DNA from: Hirschia sp964352025
GTDB taxonomy: Bacteria; Pseudomonadota; Alphaproteobacteria; Caulobacterales; Hyphomonadaceae
Length of the DNA stretch: 64,000 nucleotides
Direction of reading: 5' to 3'
NCBI GenBank assembly: GCA_964352025.1
Contig: CAYGPZ010000001.1
Span: 496,001-560,000 of the forward strand
The position numbers and the translations under genes were made by a program. This document shows positions 36,490-44,929 of the stretch, piece by piece. The first letter of the stretch is position 1, and the number at the start of each line of letters is the position of its first letter. The notes below the pieces were generated by a model, which worked only from the letters and a program-made list of their open reading frames with translations, was not told the origin of the DNA and did no database searches.

Positions 36490-36506
36490 CACTGGAGGAA
36501 AAACGA

Positions 36507-36713
36507 ATGAATGGACTATCCAAGAGGCAGGCTAACGAAACTGAAACTCATGCTTTAGCACGCCGCCTCGTTGAACGCTCAGGGCTTAACGAAAATCAAG
36601 CAGATCAAGCTGTAGATGACTATCTACACGCCGAAGGTGGCAGCATAGGAGCTGTAGAATCCCCATCACCTAAGGGTAAGGTTGATATGTCTCGCGCGTC
36701 TATTCGCGCTTAA
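36507..36713 (+). CDS. Small protein of 68 residues, function unknown
   Basis: The product is a short charged helical protein (RQANETETHALARRLVERSG, then NENQADQAVDDYLHAEGG) with a basic tail ending SRASIRA. An ideal GGAGGAAAAACGA spacing precedes the ATG, which is why I accept it. It stands alone with no identifiable partner. Confidence 0.6.
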   Translation: MNGLSKRQANETETHALARRLVERSGLNENQADQAVDDYLHAEGGSIGAVESPSPKGKVDMSRASIRA

Positions 36714-36879
36714 TACTACAGTTTTAGTATAGTACGTCATTAACGTGATGATAGACTTCTAGCGGGTTCTTGCCTGTTCGTTAGTGGTCTGTTGTCACGT
36801 TTTTTTGTTTTATCGAATTGTAGCTAGGTTGTATAAATTATGGTTGTGACCCGATCAAACCGGTTTGGGAGATATTCCA

Positions 36880-37569
36880 GTGAATTTAGAAAATTGGACA
36901 GAGCGCAAATGGCCCAACAAATCTGTATTGGAAGGCAGGTTTGTTCGATTGGAAAAAATGGCTGAGGGCAAGCATATCTCAGATCTATTCGAAACGTGCG
37001 CGTCTCCAGAAGAAATCGATCGTGCTCATTTTCTAAAGGTAGATGGAGCGGATACTTTGGACGGCTTTTCCCAATGGGCCGTAAAATGTATCAATGATCC
37101 ATCATTAGAATTCTACACCGTTATCGACAATGAAAATGATATTGCCTCGGGGCGGCAAGCATTAATGCGCATCGACACACATAATGGTAGCGTTGAAATA
37201 GGGCATGTTCATTGGAGTAGTTCAATTGCACGCAGCCCAAAGTCAACAGAAGCGTTCTTCCTCATGGCGGATTATGTTTTCAATGAGCTTGGTTATCGCC
37301 GGCTGGAATGGAAGTGTGATTCGTTGAATTTGCCATCTCGAGCAGCAGCAGAACGGTTCGGAATGTCATTTGAAGGAATTTTCCGGAACCACATGGTGAG
37401 ATTTGGAAAAAACCGCGATACCGCTTGGTTCTCTCTGATAGAGAGTGAATGGCCTGCGACACGAAAAGCATTTGAACTTTGGCTTTCCAGCGATAATTTT
37501 GATGCGAATGGCAAACAGAAGAATAACTTACGCAGTTATATCAAACGCGAGCGTGGAGAAAGTATATGA
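36880..37569 (+). CDS. GNAT-family N-acetyltransferase
   Basis: This is a 229-residue protein of the RimJ/RimL-like GNAT group. It has the RLEKMAEGKHISDLFE start, VEIGHVHWSSSIARSPKSTEAF (acetyl-CoA region) and the end strand SLIESEWPATRKAFELWL. The acceptor may be an amine or protein N-terminus. I chose the GTG at 36880, preceded by GGGAGA; the frame also opens at a TTG 15 bases earlier. The last bases overlap the next gene's ATG (ATGA), so both are translated as a coupled pair. Confidence 0.85.
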   Translation: MNLENWTERKWPNKSVLEGRFVRLEKMAEGKHISDLFETCASPEEIDRAHFLKVDGADTLDGFSQWAVKCINDPSLEFYTVIDNENDIASGRQALMRIDTHNGSVEIGHVHWSSSIARSPKSTEAFFLMADYVFNELGYRRLEWKCDSLNLPSRAAAERFGMSFEGIFRNHMVRFGKNRDTAWFSLIESEWPATRKAFELWLSSDNFDANGKQKNNLRSYIKRERGESI

Positions 37570-38279
37570 GTATTCAAACAAAGACAGTTGAGTATTTTGA
37601 CTGCAAAACGAAGTGTGTCGGTGTATTGGCGTGGAATGACACTTTGGGAGCTAGGCCATGTGTTCTTGTTGCGCCAGATTGGCGAGGACGAACTGCCTTT
37701 AGCGAAGATAAAGCCAAGGCAATTGCCGAACTCGGATATGTAGGCTTTGCGATTGATGTCTACGGCGAAGGTAAGACCGGTAGCAATGCCGACGAGAATG
37801 GGGCGCTAATGAACCCATTTGTCGAAGATCGCGAAAAACTTAAAACACGTTTGTTGGCAACGATAGAAGCTGCCAAAAATTTTGAAGAAGTTGATGGCGA
37901 TCAGATAGCAATCATCGGTTTTTGCTTTGGTGGATTATGTGCGTTGGATGCCGCGCGTAGTGGTGCAGATCTTAAAGCAGCAATCAGCTTTCACGGCTTA
38001 TTTATGCCAACGGGACTCGCTGAGAATAAAATTACAGCAAGTGTGCTCGCATTGCATGGTTATGATGATCCAATGGCGAAACCAAAGACTGTATTGGCTC
38101 TTGGTGATGAATTGACCCGTGCAGGATGTGATTGGCAAATACACGCCTATGGGAGCACTTTACATTCTTTTATGAACCCAGATGCCAATGCGCCTGAAAA
38201 CGGCACTGCTTATAGCCCTGTCGCGGAAAAACGTGCTTGGTCGAGTGCTGTTCAATTGCTCGAAGACGTTTTCGATTAA
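37566..38279 (+). CDS. Dienelactone hydrolase family protein
   Basis: This is a 237-residue alpha/beta hydrolase. The nucleophile is a Cys in GFCFGGLCALDAA, with an Asp in LHGYDDPMAKP and a His in YGSTLHSFMNP, the dienelactone hydrolase triad. The family hydrolyses lactones and related esters, and this role may be generic. It overlaps the GNAT gene by four bases. Confidence 0.88.
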   Translation: MSIQTKTVEYFDCKTKCVGVLAWNDTLGARPCVLVAPDWRGRTAFSEDKAKAIAELGYVGFAIDVYGEGKTGSNADENGALMNPFVEDREKLKTRLLATIEAAKNFEEVDGDQIAIIGFCFGGLCALDAARSGADLKAAISFHGLFMPTGLAENKITASVLALHGYDDPMAKPKTVLALGDELTRAGCDWQIHAYGSTLHSFMNPDANAPENGTAYSPVAEKRAWSSAVQLLEDVFD

Positions 38280-38430
38280 TATAATTGATTTCCCGAGTTG
38301 AACTTAAAACATAGCGGCCATAAATGTGGGGTTGCTTTGGGTTTTATTCCTTCAAGAGTAAGCTCGTGAAAGTGAAATTGATTCTAACTGTCTTTCGCGA
38401 CAGTAGATCTAGACTGGAAAGCCTTAGACC

Positions 38431-39225
38431 ATGCGCCAATACCTCGATTTGCTTCAAGATGTTTTAGAAAATGGAGTGGAGCGTGGTGACCGGACCGGAA
38501 CCGGCACAAAAGGTGTGTTTGGTCGTCAGATGCGTTTTGACCTGTCAGAGACATTTCCACTTTTAACGACTAAAAAGCTGCACCTGCGGTCAATAATCAT
38601 CGAATTGTTATGGTTCCTGAAAGGGGACACGAACATCAAATACTTGAAAGATAATAAAGTCAGTATCTGGGATGAGTGGGCTGATGAAAATGGTGACCTT
38701 GGTCCTGTTTATGGAAAGCAGTGGCGATCATGGGCTACGCCAGACGGGCGAGTGATTGATCAAATATCTTGGGTTCTCAATGAGATTAAAACGAATCCTA
38801 ATTCAAGACGCTTGATTGTGTCAGCTTGGAATCCTGCTGATGTAAATGATATGGCGCTTCCACCATGCCATTGCCTGTTTCAATTCTTTGTAGCGGATGG
38901 AAAACTCAGCTGCCAGCTCTATCAACGTTCTGCGGATGTGTTTCTTGGCGTGCCATTTAACATAGCTTCTTATGCGTTGCTCACAATGATGATGGCGCGT
39001 GCAGCGGGATTAGGCGTCGGTGAGTTCGTGCACTCTTTTGGAGATGCGCATCTCTATATGAATCATGTGGAACAAGCAAAAGAACAGCTGAATCGGGATA
39101 TAAAGCAACCACCAATAATGGAGCTTAACCCGACGAAAACTGATTTGTTTGGTTGGGATTACGAAGATTTCACGCTAAAGGGTTACGACGCGCATCCAAC
39201 AATAAAAGCGCCAATAGCTGTTTAA
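38431..39225 (+). CDS. thyA: Thymidylate synthase ThyA
   Basis: This is a 264-residue folate-dependent enzyme that makes dTMP from dUMP. The catalytic Cys is in PPCHCLFQFFV, the dUMP site RRLIVSAWNPADVNDMALP precedes it, and QLYQRSADVFLGVPFNIASY follows. The length equals the E. coli enzyme. It consumes methylene-tetrahydrofolate, and folA, 1.5 kb downstream, recycles the dihydrofolate produced. Confidence 0.97.
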   Translation: MRQYLDLLQDVLENGVERGDRTGTGTKGVFGRQMRFDLSETFPLLTTKKLHLRSIIIELLWFLKGDTNIKYLKDNKVSIWDEWADENGDLGPVYGKQWRSWATPDGRVIDQISWVLNEIKTNPNSRRLIVSAWNPADVNDMALPPCHCLFQFFVADGKLSCQLYQRSADVFLGVPFNIASYALLTMMMARAAGLGVGEFVHSFGDAHLYMNHVEQAKEQLNRDIKQPPIMELNPTKTDLFGWDYEDFTLKGYDAHPTIKAPIAV

Positions 39226-39495
39226 TTTGTGATTAGTAAATTAAAATACTTTTCTTCAATAAGGTGTTGTTTTTTTAATTATTTTTGTGAGTTTTTCTGT
39301 CGTTTGGTAAGGGGGTGTTAAACCCTCCATTCATCCGCAATTCATGTGTTTTTTGCTTATCCCTAGAAAAGTTAAAATGTAATAAAGGGTTGATTTTTTC
39401 TCAAAAACAGGGCGCAAACTACGTTTCGTGCGAAGGAGCCGATTGGTTTTGGGGGTTCCTAAAACACTTTGTTTGACCGAAGGGGGTCTATACCG

Positions 39496-39951
39496 ATGAA
39501 CATGAAATCAAAATTGCTATTAGTTGCTGCGGCATCTGTTCTTGGCTTGTCAGCTTGTCAAAAAGCTGAAGAAGCTGCTGGTGCTGTAGGCGACGTTGCA
39601 AGCGACGCTGTAGATGCTGCTGGTGATGCTGTTGATGCAACAGTGGACGCCGCTGGCGATGCTGTAGATGCTACTGCAGAAGCTGCAGGTAATGTTGCTG
39701 ACGCTGCTGGTGATGTAGCAAGTGACGCTGTTGAAGCTGCAGGCGATGCAGCTGCTGCAACAGGCGACGCTGTTGAAGGCGCTGTTGACGCAACAGTAGA
39801 CGCTGCTGGTGATGCAGCTGCTGCAATAGGCGATGCTGTTGAAGGCGCTGCTGACAAAGCTGCTGAAATGGCTGGCGATGCAAAAGACGCTGCTACAGAC
39901 GCTGTAAACGATGCAGCTGCAAAAGTTGTTGAAGCGACAGACGGCCAATAA
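39496..39951 (+). CDS. Ala/Asp/Val-repeat lipoprotein
   Basis: This is a 151-residue envelope lipoprotein. The signal ends in GLSAC (lipidated Cys) after a hydrophobic run. Nearly the whole mature chain is an imperfect A-x-D repeat, with recurring units such as GDAVDATVDAAGDA and GDAAAATGDAVEG. The repeat is about 11 residues long and would form a long amphipathic acidic helix. Gene-internal repeats raise the odds of slippage. I chose the ATG at 39496; the longer frame begins with a TTG. It follows a 270-base AT-rich leader region. Confidence 0.75.
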   Translation: MNMKSKLLLVAAASVLGLSACQKAEEAAGAVGDVASDAVDAAGDAVDATVDAAGDAVDATAEAAGNVADAAGDVASDAVEAAGDAAAATGDAVEGAVDATVDAAGDAAAAIGDAVEGAADKAAEMAGDAKDAATDAVNDAAAKVVEATDGQ

Positions 39952-39983
39952 GCGCCTCTGACAGCTCATCAATGAGTTTATTG

Positions 39984-40018
39984 AAAAGGGTGGTTCCTAT
40001 TGGGAGCTGCCCTTTTTT
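39984..40018 (+). terminator. Rho-independent terminator after the repeat lipoprotein
   Basis: A stem of about 14 pairs including G-U pairs (AAAAGGG... / ...CCCTTTT) is followed by six T. The T-run also covers the end of the convergent VUT gene. Confidence 0.75.
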
Positions 40019-40642
40019 CTATTTTACAGGTTTTTCTCTTGTCCTCACAGCAGCTGATACAACAGCAGCTCCGAATAGTTTTCCGATAATGGACATAATC
40101 CAGTTTGGGAATGTGTAAAAATTTGCGCCAATCAAGAAAACAGTGGTGTCTATCGGTGCAGCGATGAGGCTGGACAGCATAATCCGCGTTGATAGCCGGT
40201 ATCTGGTGAAAGTGAATAAGGCCCAGTCGACAAGCTCAGCAATGGCAAATGCTGCAGCTGATGCGATCGCGATGTTTGGGCTGGCGTAGTAAAAAGACCA
40301 TCCGACACCTATTGCCATTGCGATCAGTACGCGATGTTTCATTTCTTGTTGGGTGAAGTCACGAACAACTAATACGAGGCCAGTGACGATGGTTACTGGA
40401 TTAAATCCAAATTCCGGCGCGAACGCAAGAGTGATATTGGGTGCCCATCCAAAGCTCCAATTTACGAATGGAATAACGGCGACATAGATTAAGGCCCATA
40501 CGCGCCCCCCAAGACTCCATAATATTCCCGCAGTTAAAGCATACCCCATAAGAATAAACGGCAAATGGTCAGGTGAGCGATATGCGATGGCTTCAATCAC
40601 TGCATTTATAAGGCTAAATTGAAGGTCTGGAGAGGTTTCCAT
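40019..40642 (-). CDS. VUT-family transporter (queuosine-precursor type, YhhQ-like)
   Basis: This is a 207-residue protein with about six membrane segments. Family landmarks are VLVVRDFTQQEMKHRVLIAM, SAAAFAIAELVDWALFTFTR and the PIDTTVFL motif near the end. Members move queuosine precursors such as preQ0, but some transport other compounds; the substrate is not proved. The stop lies in the preceding terminator's T-run. Confidence 0.85.
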   Translation of the reverse strand: METSPDLQFSLINAVIEAIAYRSPDHLPFILMGYALTAGILWSLGGRVWALIYVAVIPFVNWSFGWAPNITLAFAPEFGFNPVTIVTGLVLVVRDFTQQEMKHRVLIAMAIGVGWSFYYASPNIAIASAAAFAIAELVDWALFTFTRYRLSTRIMLSSLIAAPIDTTVFLIGANFYTFPNWIMSIIGKLFGAAVVSAAVRTREKPVK

Positions 40643-40778
40643 ATTGTGAGCCTTGATGCATAGAATTAGATGAAGTGAAACGTCATCGCCATTGTGTTCA
40701 GATAGTGAGTGGTGTCGTCAAGAGATCTGATGAAGAGCGCGCGGTATTGAATTTGTTTTCAGTTAGTTTGCTCTCCCT

Positions 40779-41339
40779 ATGAACAAAAGAGATACTAAAT
40801 TGACTGCTGACCAGAAACGCGTTCTTCCCAAATTGGCTATGATTGTTGCTCGGGCGTCTAACGGCGTTATTGGTGTGGATGGTGATTTGCCTTGGCGGTT
40901 AAGAGGAGATTTGCAGTTTTTTAAAGCTGCGACACTTGGAAAGCCCGTTATTATGGGCCGTAAGACTTGGGAAAGCCTTCCATTTAAACCTCTCAAAGGG
41001 CGAGCAAATCTTGTTGTATCACGTCGACATGATTTTGATGCACCGGGTGCGCGTGTATTTCCTAGTTTAGCTGTGGCGATAGCTGCAGGTCGTACTATTG
41101 CGCTTCAAACCAATGTCGAAGAGTTTATGATTATTGGTGGCGGGGCGATATATGATGCAGCCTTTAAATATGCTGACGTTTTGTATGTGACTGACGTTGA
41201 AGCTTCTCCAGAAGGGGACACTTTTTTTCCACAAATAGATTCTAATGTTTGGAAATATGTCGAAGAAGTCTCTCATCAAGCTGACGAAAATAATGATCAT
41301 GCTTTTGTGATGAGGAAACTGGTTCGAAACGCCGTATAA
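40779..41339 (+). CDS. folA: Dihydrofolate reductase
   Basis: This is a 186-residue NADPH-dependent enzyme that reduces dihydrofolate. It has the substrate motif IVARASNGVIGVDGDLPWRL, the NADP loop VIMGRKTWESLP and VVSRRHDFDAPGARVF. There is a roughly 20-residue N-terminal extension over the E. coli form (159), so an internal ATG at 40839 (MIVARA) is a fair alternative start. It complements thyA upstream. Confidence 0.95.
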   Translation: MNKRDTKLTADQKRVLPKLAMIVARASNGVIGVDGDLPWRLRGDLQFFKAATLGKPVIMGRKTWESLPFKPLKGRANLVVSRRHDFDAPGARVFPSLAVAIAAGRTIALQTNVEEFMIIGGGAIYDAAFKYADVLYVTDVEASPEGDTFFPQIDSNVWKYVEEVSHQADENNDHAFVMRKLVRNAV

Positions 41340-41375
41340 GCGTGATTTGAATTCAAGTTACCAATTAGAGGTTCT

Positions 41376-42623
41376 ATGTTTCGTTTCTTGTCCGTTTGGA
41401 CGATGGTCATGTTGTTTCTTGGGCAGACTGCAAGCGCTTTTGTTGTTGAAGGTCCGCGTAAATCCACAGGCAACGCAATTGAAGATTTAAAGAGAGCCTC
41501 TCGGTGGGCAATGTCAGAAAGCTCGTTCGTTGATACGGGGCAACGTGGTTTAGGCGGCGGCCTTGAATATGCCGTTGATGACAGTATGTGCCAAATCCAT
41601 TTTGTTGACGGCACGGACTGTGAGCAGGTTAAAGCAGTTATTGTTCAAGCGTTTGACCGTTGGTCTTCTGGACACCCAGTCTTAGAATTCACGGATGTGA
41701 CCGGAAAAGTGAAGCCCAGTTTCCCGCTGGAAGTGTTTGGCGTAACTGATCAGGGGGCAGAGATTGATTTTTACGCATCAACAGCTGCTGAATTTCCTAA
41801 CTTTCAGAACGCTCAAATGAATGGGTATACGATTTTCTACGATCGCCCCACGGAGTATGTCACTTTATCAAATGGTGAGCGGTCTACGCTTGTGGATGCG
41901 CGTATAGAAAGCGCAGACGTGCGGGTGAATAAAGAGCGGTGCTACTATCTAGATGAAACGCTAGAGAAAACAAAACCGGGATGTGTTCATTTTCCGACGC
42001 TAATTTTCCACGAGATAGGTCATGCTATTGGATTGGGGCATCCAGCGGAACGACCGTCATTCAATATCGATAGCGATGATATCCCATACAATGAAATACC
42101 GGTTAGTTGTCATGCGCCTGCAGACGGGTTGAAGGTCTCACGCAACATTGCTGGGAGCGCTGTGATGGTAAGGCGTAACGTCCATGCACCAGGCATGTGG
42201 AAGCGTGGCCTGAGCTATGACGATGTTGCAGGCCGTGACGCGCTATATCCCCATTGTGAAATAAAGCCTGAACCACGGTTTAGTCAGTTATGGGGTGGTT
42301 TTGCGCGCTCCGAAAATGGAAGCATTGGTATGGCCTATGGTGCCAACACACTCGAGGATGCAAAAGCGATTGCTTTAAAAGACTGTGAGGCGACTTCAGC
42401 CCATTGCACGACCTACAAACCGTTTAATGGTTGCTTTGCCTATGCGATGGCCAAAAAAGATGTCCTCAATGCAAGATCGGCTTTTGACGAGCGATATTGG
42501 GGGATAGCAGATGCACAAGACCCAGTAGCTGCACGTGTTAATGCCGTGCGAGCTTGCAACGAGATGCGCGGCGTAAGCAGCACTTGCCGCGTTCACACTG
42601 AGTTTTGCGCATTTGACGATTGA
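41376..42623 (+). CDS. Secreted matrixin-like zinc protease with C-terminal DUF4189
   Basis: This is a 415-residue exported protein. The signal peptide ends near residue 21 (LFLGQTASA). The central zinc motif HEIGHAIGLGHPAE (HExxHxxGxxH) is intact. The C-terminal 110 residues include WGGFARSENGSIGMAYGAN and a Cys pattern (ALKDCEATSAHCTTYKPFNG) typical of DUF4189, giving an unusual protease-DUF4189 combination. AGAGG precedes the ATG. Substrates are unknown. Confidence 0.82.
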   Translation: MFRFLSVWTMVMLFLGQTASAFVVEGPRKSTGNAIEDLKRASRWAMSESSFVDTGQRGLGGGLEYAVDDSMCQIHFVDGTDCEQVKAVIVQAFDRWSSGHPVLEFTDVTGKVKPSFPLEVFGVTDQGAEIDFYASTAAEFPNFQNAQMNGYTIFYDRPTEYVTLSNGERSTLVDARIESADVRVNKERCYYLDETLEKTKPGCVHFPTLIFHEIGHAIGLGHPAERPSFNIDSDDIPYNEIPVSCHAPADGLKVSRNIAGSAVMVRRNVHAPGMWKRGLSYDDVAGRDALYPHCEIKPEPRFSQLWGGFARSENGSIGMAYGANTLEDAKAIALKDCEATSAHCTTYKPFNGCFAYAMAKKDVLNARSAFDERYWGIADAQDPVAARVNAVRACNEMRGVSSTCRVHTEFCAFDD

Positions 42624-42635
42624 GACACGAGTTGT

Positions 42636-43478
42636 CTAAGCGGAAAGCATGTCCACACGGCGAGGGTTGTGTGTGTTTAGCCATTTATCCACAAGAGGCA
42701 GCATCCAATCGCTAGCTTCATTTATGAAAGCGCGGACCTGTACAGGGTCGCAGGATGGCAGGGCGGACATGTCATAGGCGCGCTGAATATCTTCAGACCG
42801 TTCTGGGTGATGGAGCGCAAAGACATCGCGGCGGATATCCAGATCTTCGGTAAAAGTTTGTTCGGCTGCGAGGACAGTTGCATATCCAGCTGAGACAATT
42901 GCATGACCAACATTTGCAGACACGGAACGAATAGCTGTGCGACTGTCAGAAGCCAGTGTTCTTTGCTTAGCTTTGATTAGTCGAGTTTCAAAATTGACAA
43001 GCATCGAATTTGCGATGGCTTCATCAATTTTGTGCGGTGTGATCAATCGCGTAACATTTCGTCCTGCGACACAGACAGAATTGACGCTGAGTCTAAATTT
43101 AGCTGGGGAATAACGTCCCATAGTGGCAAAAACTTCACGCCATTTTATAACGTGAACATTGAGCCCGAATTTGCTATTGTGAGAGCGTCTTAATTCCTGA
43201 GCGCTAGATTTTTGCCAAGATGCAGCATTGATATCTTCAACGCCCTTTTTAAGGACAATAACAATTGACCCTCCGCCGGGTCTATTGCGCGCAGCTGGAC
43301 CTGATAGATACACACTGTGCAAATCATCAGCGAAACGCTCTAAAGCGAAATCTATGGCGGTATCGCAAATCTCAGCCCATAGGGTTGATAGCTTGTCTTT
43401 TTTAACTGCAATGTTCAGTACTCGTCCAAATTCATCTTGTGGCCAAAATTCACCACGTATTGGATATGTAAAAGACAT
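42636..43478 (-). CDS. Nucleotidyltransferase-like protein with lost catalytic Asp
   Basis: This is a 280-residue protein. An N-terminal segment (VYLSGPAARNRPGGGSIVIV) resembles the Pol-beta superfamily, in which an LRGSxARG loop is followed by DxD. Here the Asp pair is replaced (SIVIV), so catalysis of the classical type is unlikely. The rest is helical and its role is unknown. The start is an ATG at 43478 with GGAG upstream. It is convergent with the protease gene. Confidence 0.6.
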   Translation of the reverse strand: MSFTYPIRGEFWPQDEFGRVLNIAVKKDKLSTLWAEICDTAIDFALERFADDLHSVYLSGPAARNRPGGGSIVIVLKKGVEDINAASWQKSSAQELRRSHNSKFGLNVHVIKWREVFATMGRYSPAKFRLSVNSVCVAGRNVTRLITPHKIDEAIANSMLVNFETRLIKAKQRTLASDSRTAIRSVSANVGHAIVSAGYATVLAAEQTFTEDLDIRRDVFALHHPERSEDIQRAYDMSALPSCDPVQVRAFINEASDWMLPLVDKWLNTHNPRRVDMLSA

Positions 43479-43668
43479 CGGTAAAGCTCCGGCAATGCAT
43501 AAAAAACGTTTCTGCGAGCTTTCTGCTCAAGCTGGCCGCTGCAATCATGAGGCCGTCCGGACAGAAAACCCTAAAAAAGTGTTAAAATAAATAGGGCGGA
43601 GCAAAGAAACTGTTAGAAATTGCTGGAGCTAAGGGCTTTTTTCCATTTTTGTGCACTCCGAGCACATA

Positions 43669-44850
43669 TTATTCAAATATGATAGTTGGCGCTGGCTTTC
43701 CCTGAGGCGCATCTAATGAGGCGACTATCTTTTCTGCAAACACACGAAAACTGTCTTGAATTGGTCCAGCCTCTAAAACAGCGGGCGTGCCAGCATCTGC
43801 ATTTTCACGAATCGCCGGAACAATCGGAAGCTCACCTAAAAAAGGAATATTAAGATTCTCTGCTGTGCGCTTGGCTCCACCTTCACCAAAAATGTGTGTC
43901 CGGTTTTTGCTGATCGGGTCTTCAAACCACGCCATATTCTCAATTATTCCCAATACAGGCGTATGGGTTTTATGGAACATGGCAACACCCCGTCTGACGT
44001 CCGCTAGTGCTATTTCTTGCGGGGTAGAGACGATTATCGCAGATGTGAGAGGGGCACGTTGTGCAAGCGATAATTGGATATCACCAGTACCGGGCGGAGT
44101 ATCTACAAAGAGAATATCTAATTCACCCCATGCCACATCCTTCATCATTTGGTTTATTGCTGAAACAACAACAGGGCCACGCCAGATCATCGGCGCATCA
44201 GTATCAGCTAGATATCCAATCGACATGGTTTTAATGCCGTGTGCTTCGATAGGGATGAGCTTCCCGCTTTTGTCCTGCTGAGGTTCAATATCAGAAGACC
44301 CAAACATTGTTGGAATAGAAGGGCCGTAAACATCGGTATCCAAAATACCGACTTTCAATCCCAATTGTGCACATGCGACAGCAAGGTTTGCTGTAACCGA
44401 TGATTTGCCGACGCCGCCTTTTGCACTTGCGACTGCGATCATGGCATTTACGCCCGGAATAGATGCGCGCTCAACTAGCTTTCCTGCAGGCGATTTAGAA
44501 TCTTTAGCTGCAGTGTTGTCACCTTTTTTGTGACGATGAGATGCACCAGCTGCCATTGGTGGGTTCGAGTTGCTAGCGCTAGTCGTTTCAGCGTGAGACG
44601 TGAGAATAACTGTGACTTTGGATATCCCCTCTATCTCGCCGACAGCTTCTTCAGCTGTTTTTTGGAGAGAATCAGCTTCAGGCGATGGGCCACGGCTGAC
44701 TTCGATAATAAACCCGACTTTACCGCCTTCTTGTATGGATAACCCTTGAACTTTTCGGGATATTACAAGGCCTTTTTGCGTTTCGGGGTGAATAATTCCG
44801 TCTAAAACGTCAAGAACCGTCTGTTTTAGGCCAGATTTTGTGTTTGTCAC
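43669..44850 (-). CDS. mrp: Mrp/NBP35-family iron-sulfur carrier ATPase
   Basis: This is a 393-residue protein with an N-terminal MIP18-like domain (residues 1-85), an unstructured linker, and a deviant Walker A P-loop ATPase (VASAKGGVGKSSVTANLAVA). Family motifs SIGYLADTDAPMIWRGP and FVDTPPGTGDIQLSLAQ are present. Members load Fe-S clusters into target enzymes; this one has no CxxC pair in its IENMAWFEDPISK segment, as in several alphaproteobacteria. It begins with a GTG preceded by GGAAAG. It is divergent from hflK. Confidence 0.92.
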   Translation of the reverse strand: MTNTKSGLKQTVLDVLDGIIHPETQKGLVISRKVQGLSIQEGGKVGFIIEVSRGPSPEADSLQKTAEEAVGEIEGISKVTVILTSHAETTSASNSNPPMAAGASHRHKKGDNTAAKDSKSPAGKLVERASIPGVNAMIAVASAKGGVGKSSVTANLAVACAQLGLKVGILDTDVYGPSIPTMFGSSDIEPQQDKSGKLIPIEAHGIKTMSIGYLADTDAPMIWRGPVVVSAINQMMKDVAWGELDILFVDTPPGTGDIQLSLAQRAPLTSAIIVSTPQEIALADVRRGVAMFHKTHTPVLGIIENMAWFEDPISKNRTHIFGEGGAKRTAENLNIPFLGELPIVPAIRENADAGTPAVLEAGPIQDSFRVFAEKIVASLDAPQGKPAPTIIFE

Positions 44851-44929
44851 GGTTGAAGCTTTCCAAAGTTAAACGATATGAAGTAGGTGATATAGTGAAA
44901 GACTTATAAATCCGAAAGGAGGGGCGTAA

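Noticed and set aside
39590..39930. CRISPR-like repetition
   Set aside because: The repeats are in-frame degenerate codons of one gene, without uniform direct repeats or unique spacers.
39550..39972. Long antisense frames opposite the Ala-repeat lipoprotein
   Set aside because: They arise from the GCx/GAx repeat on the other strand and read as Ser/Cys- or Ala/Ser-only strings with no start signals.
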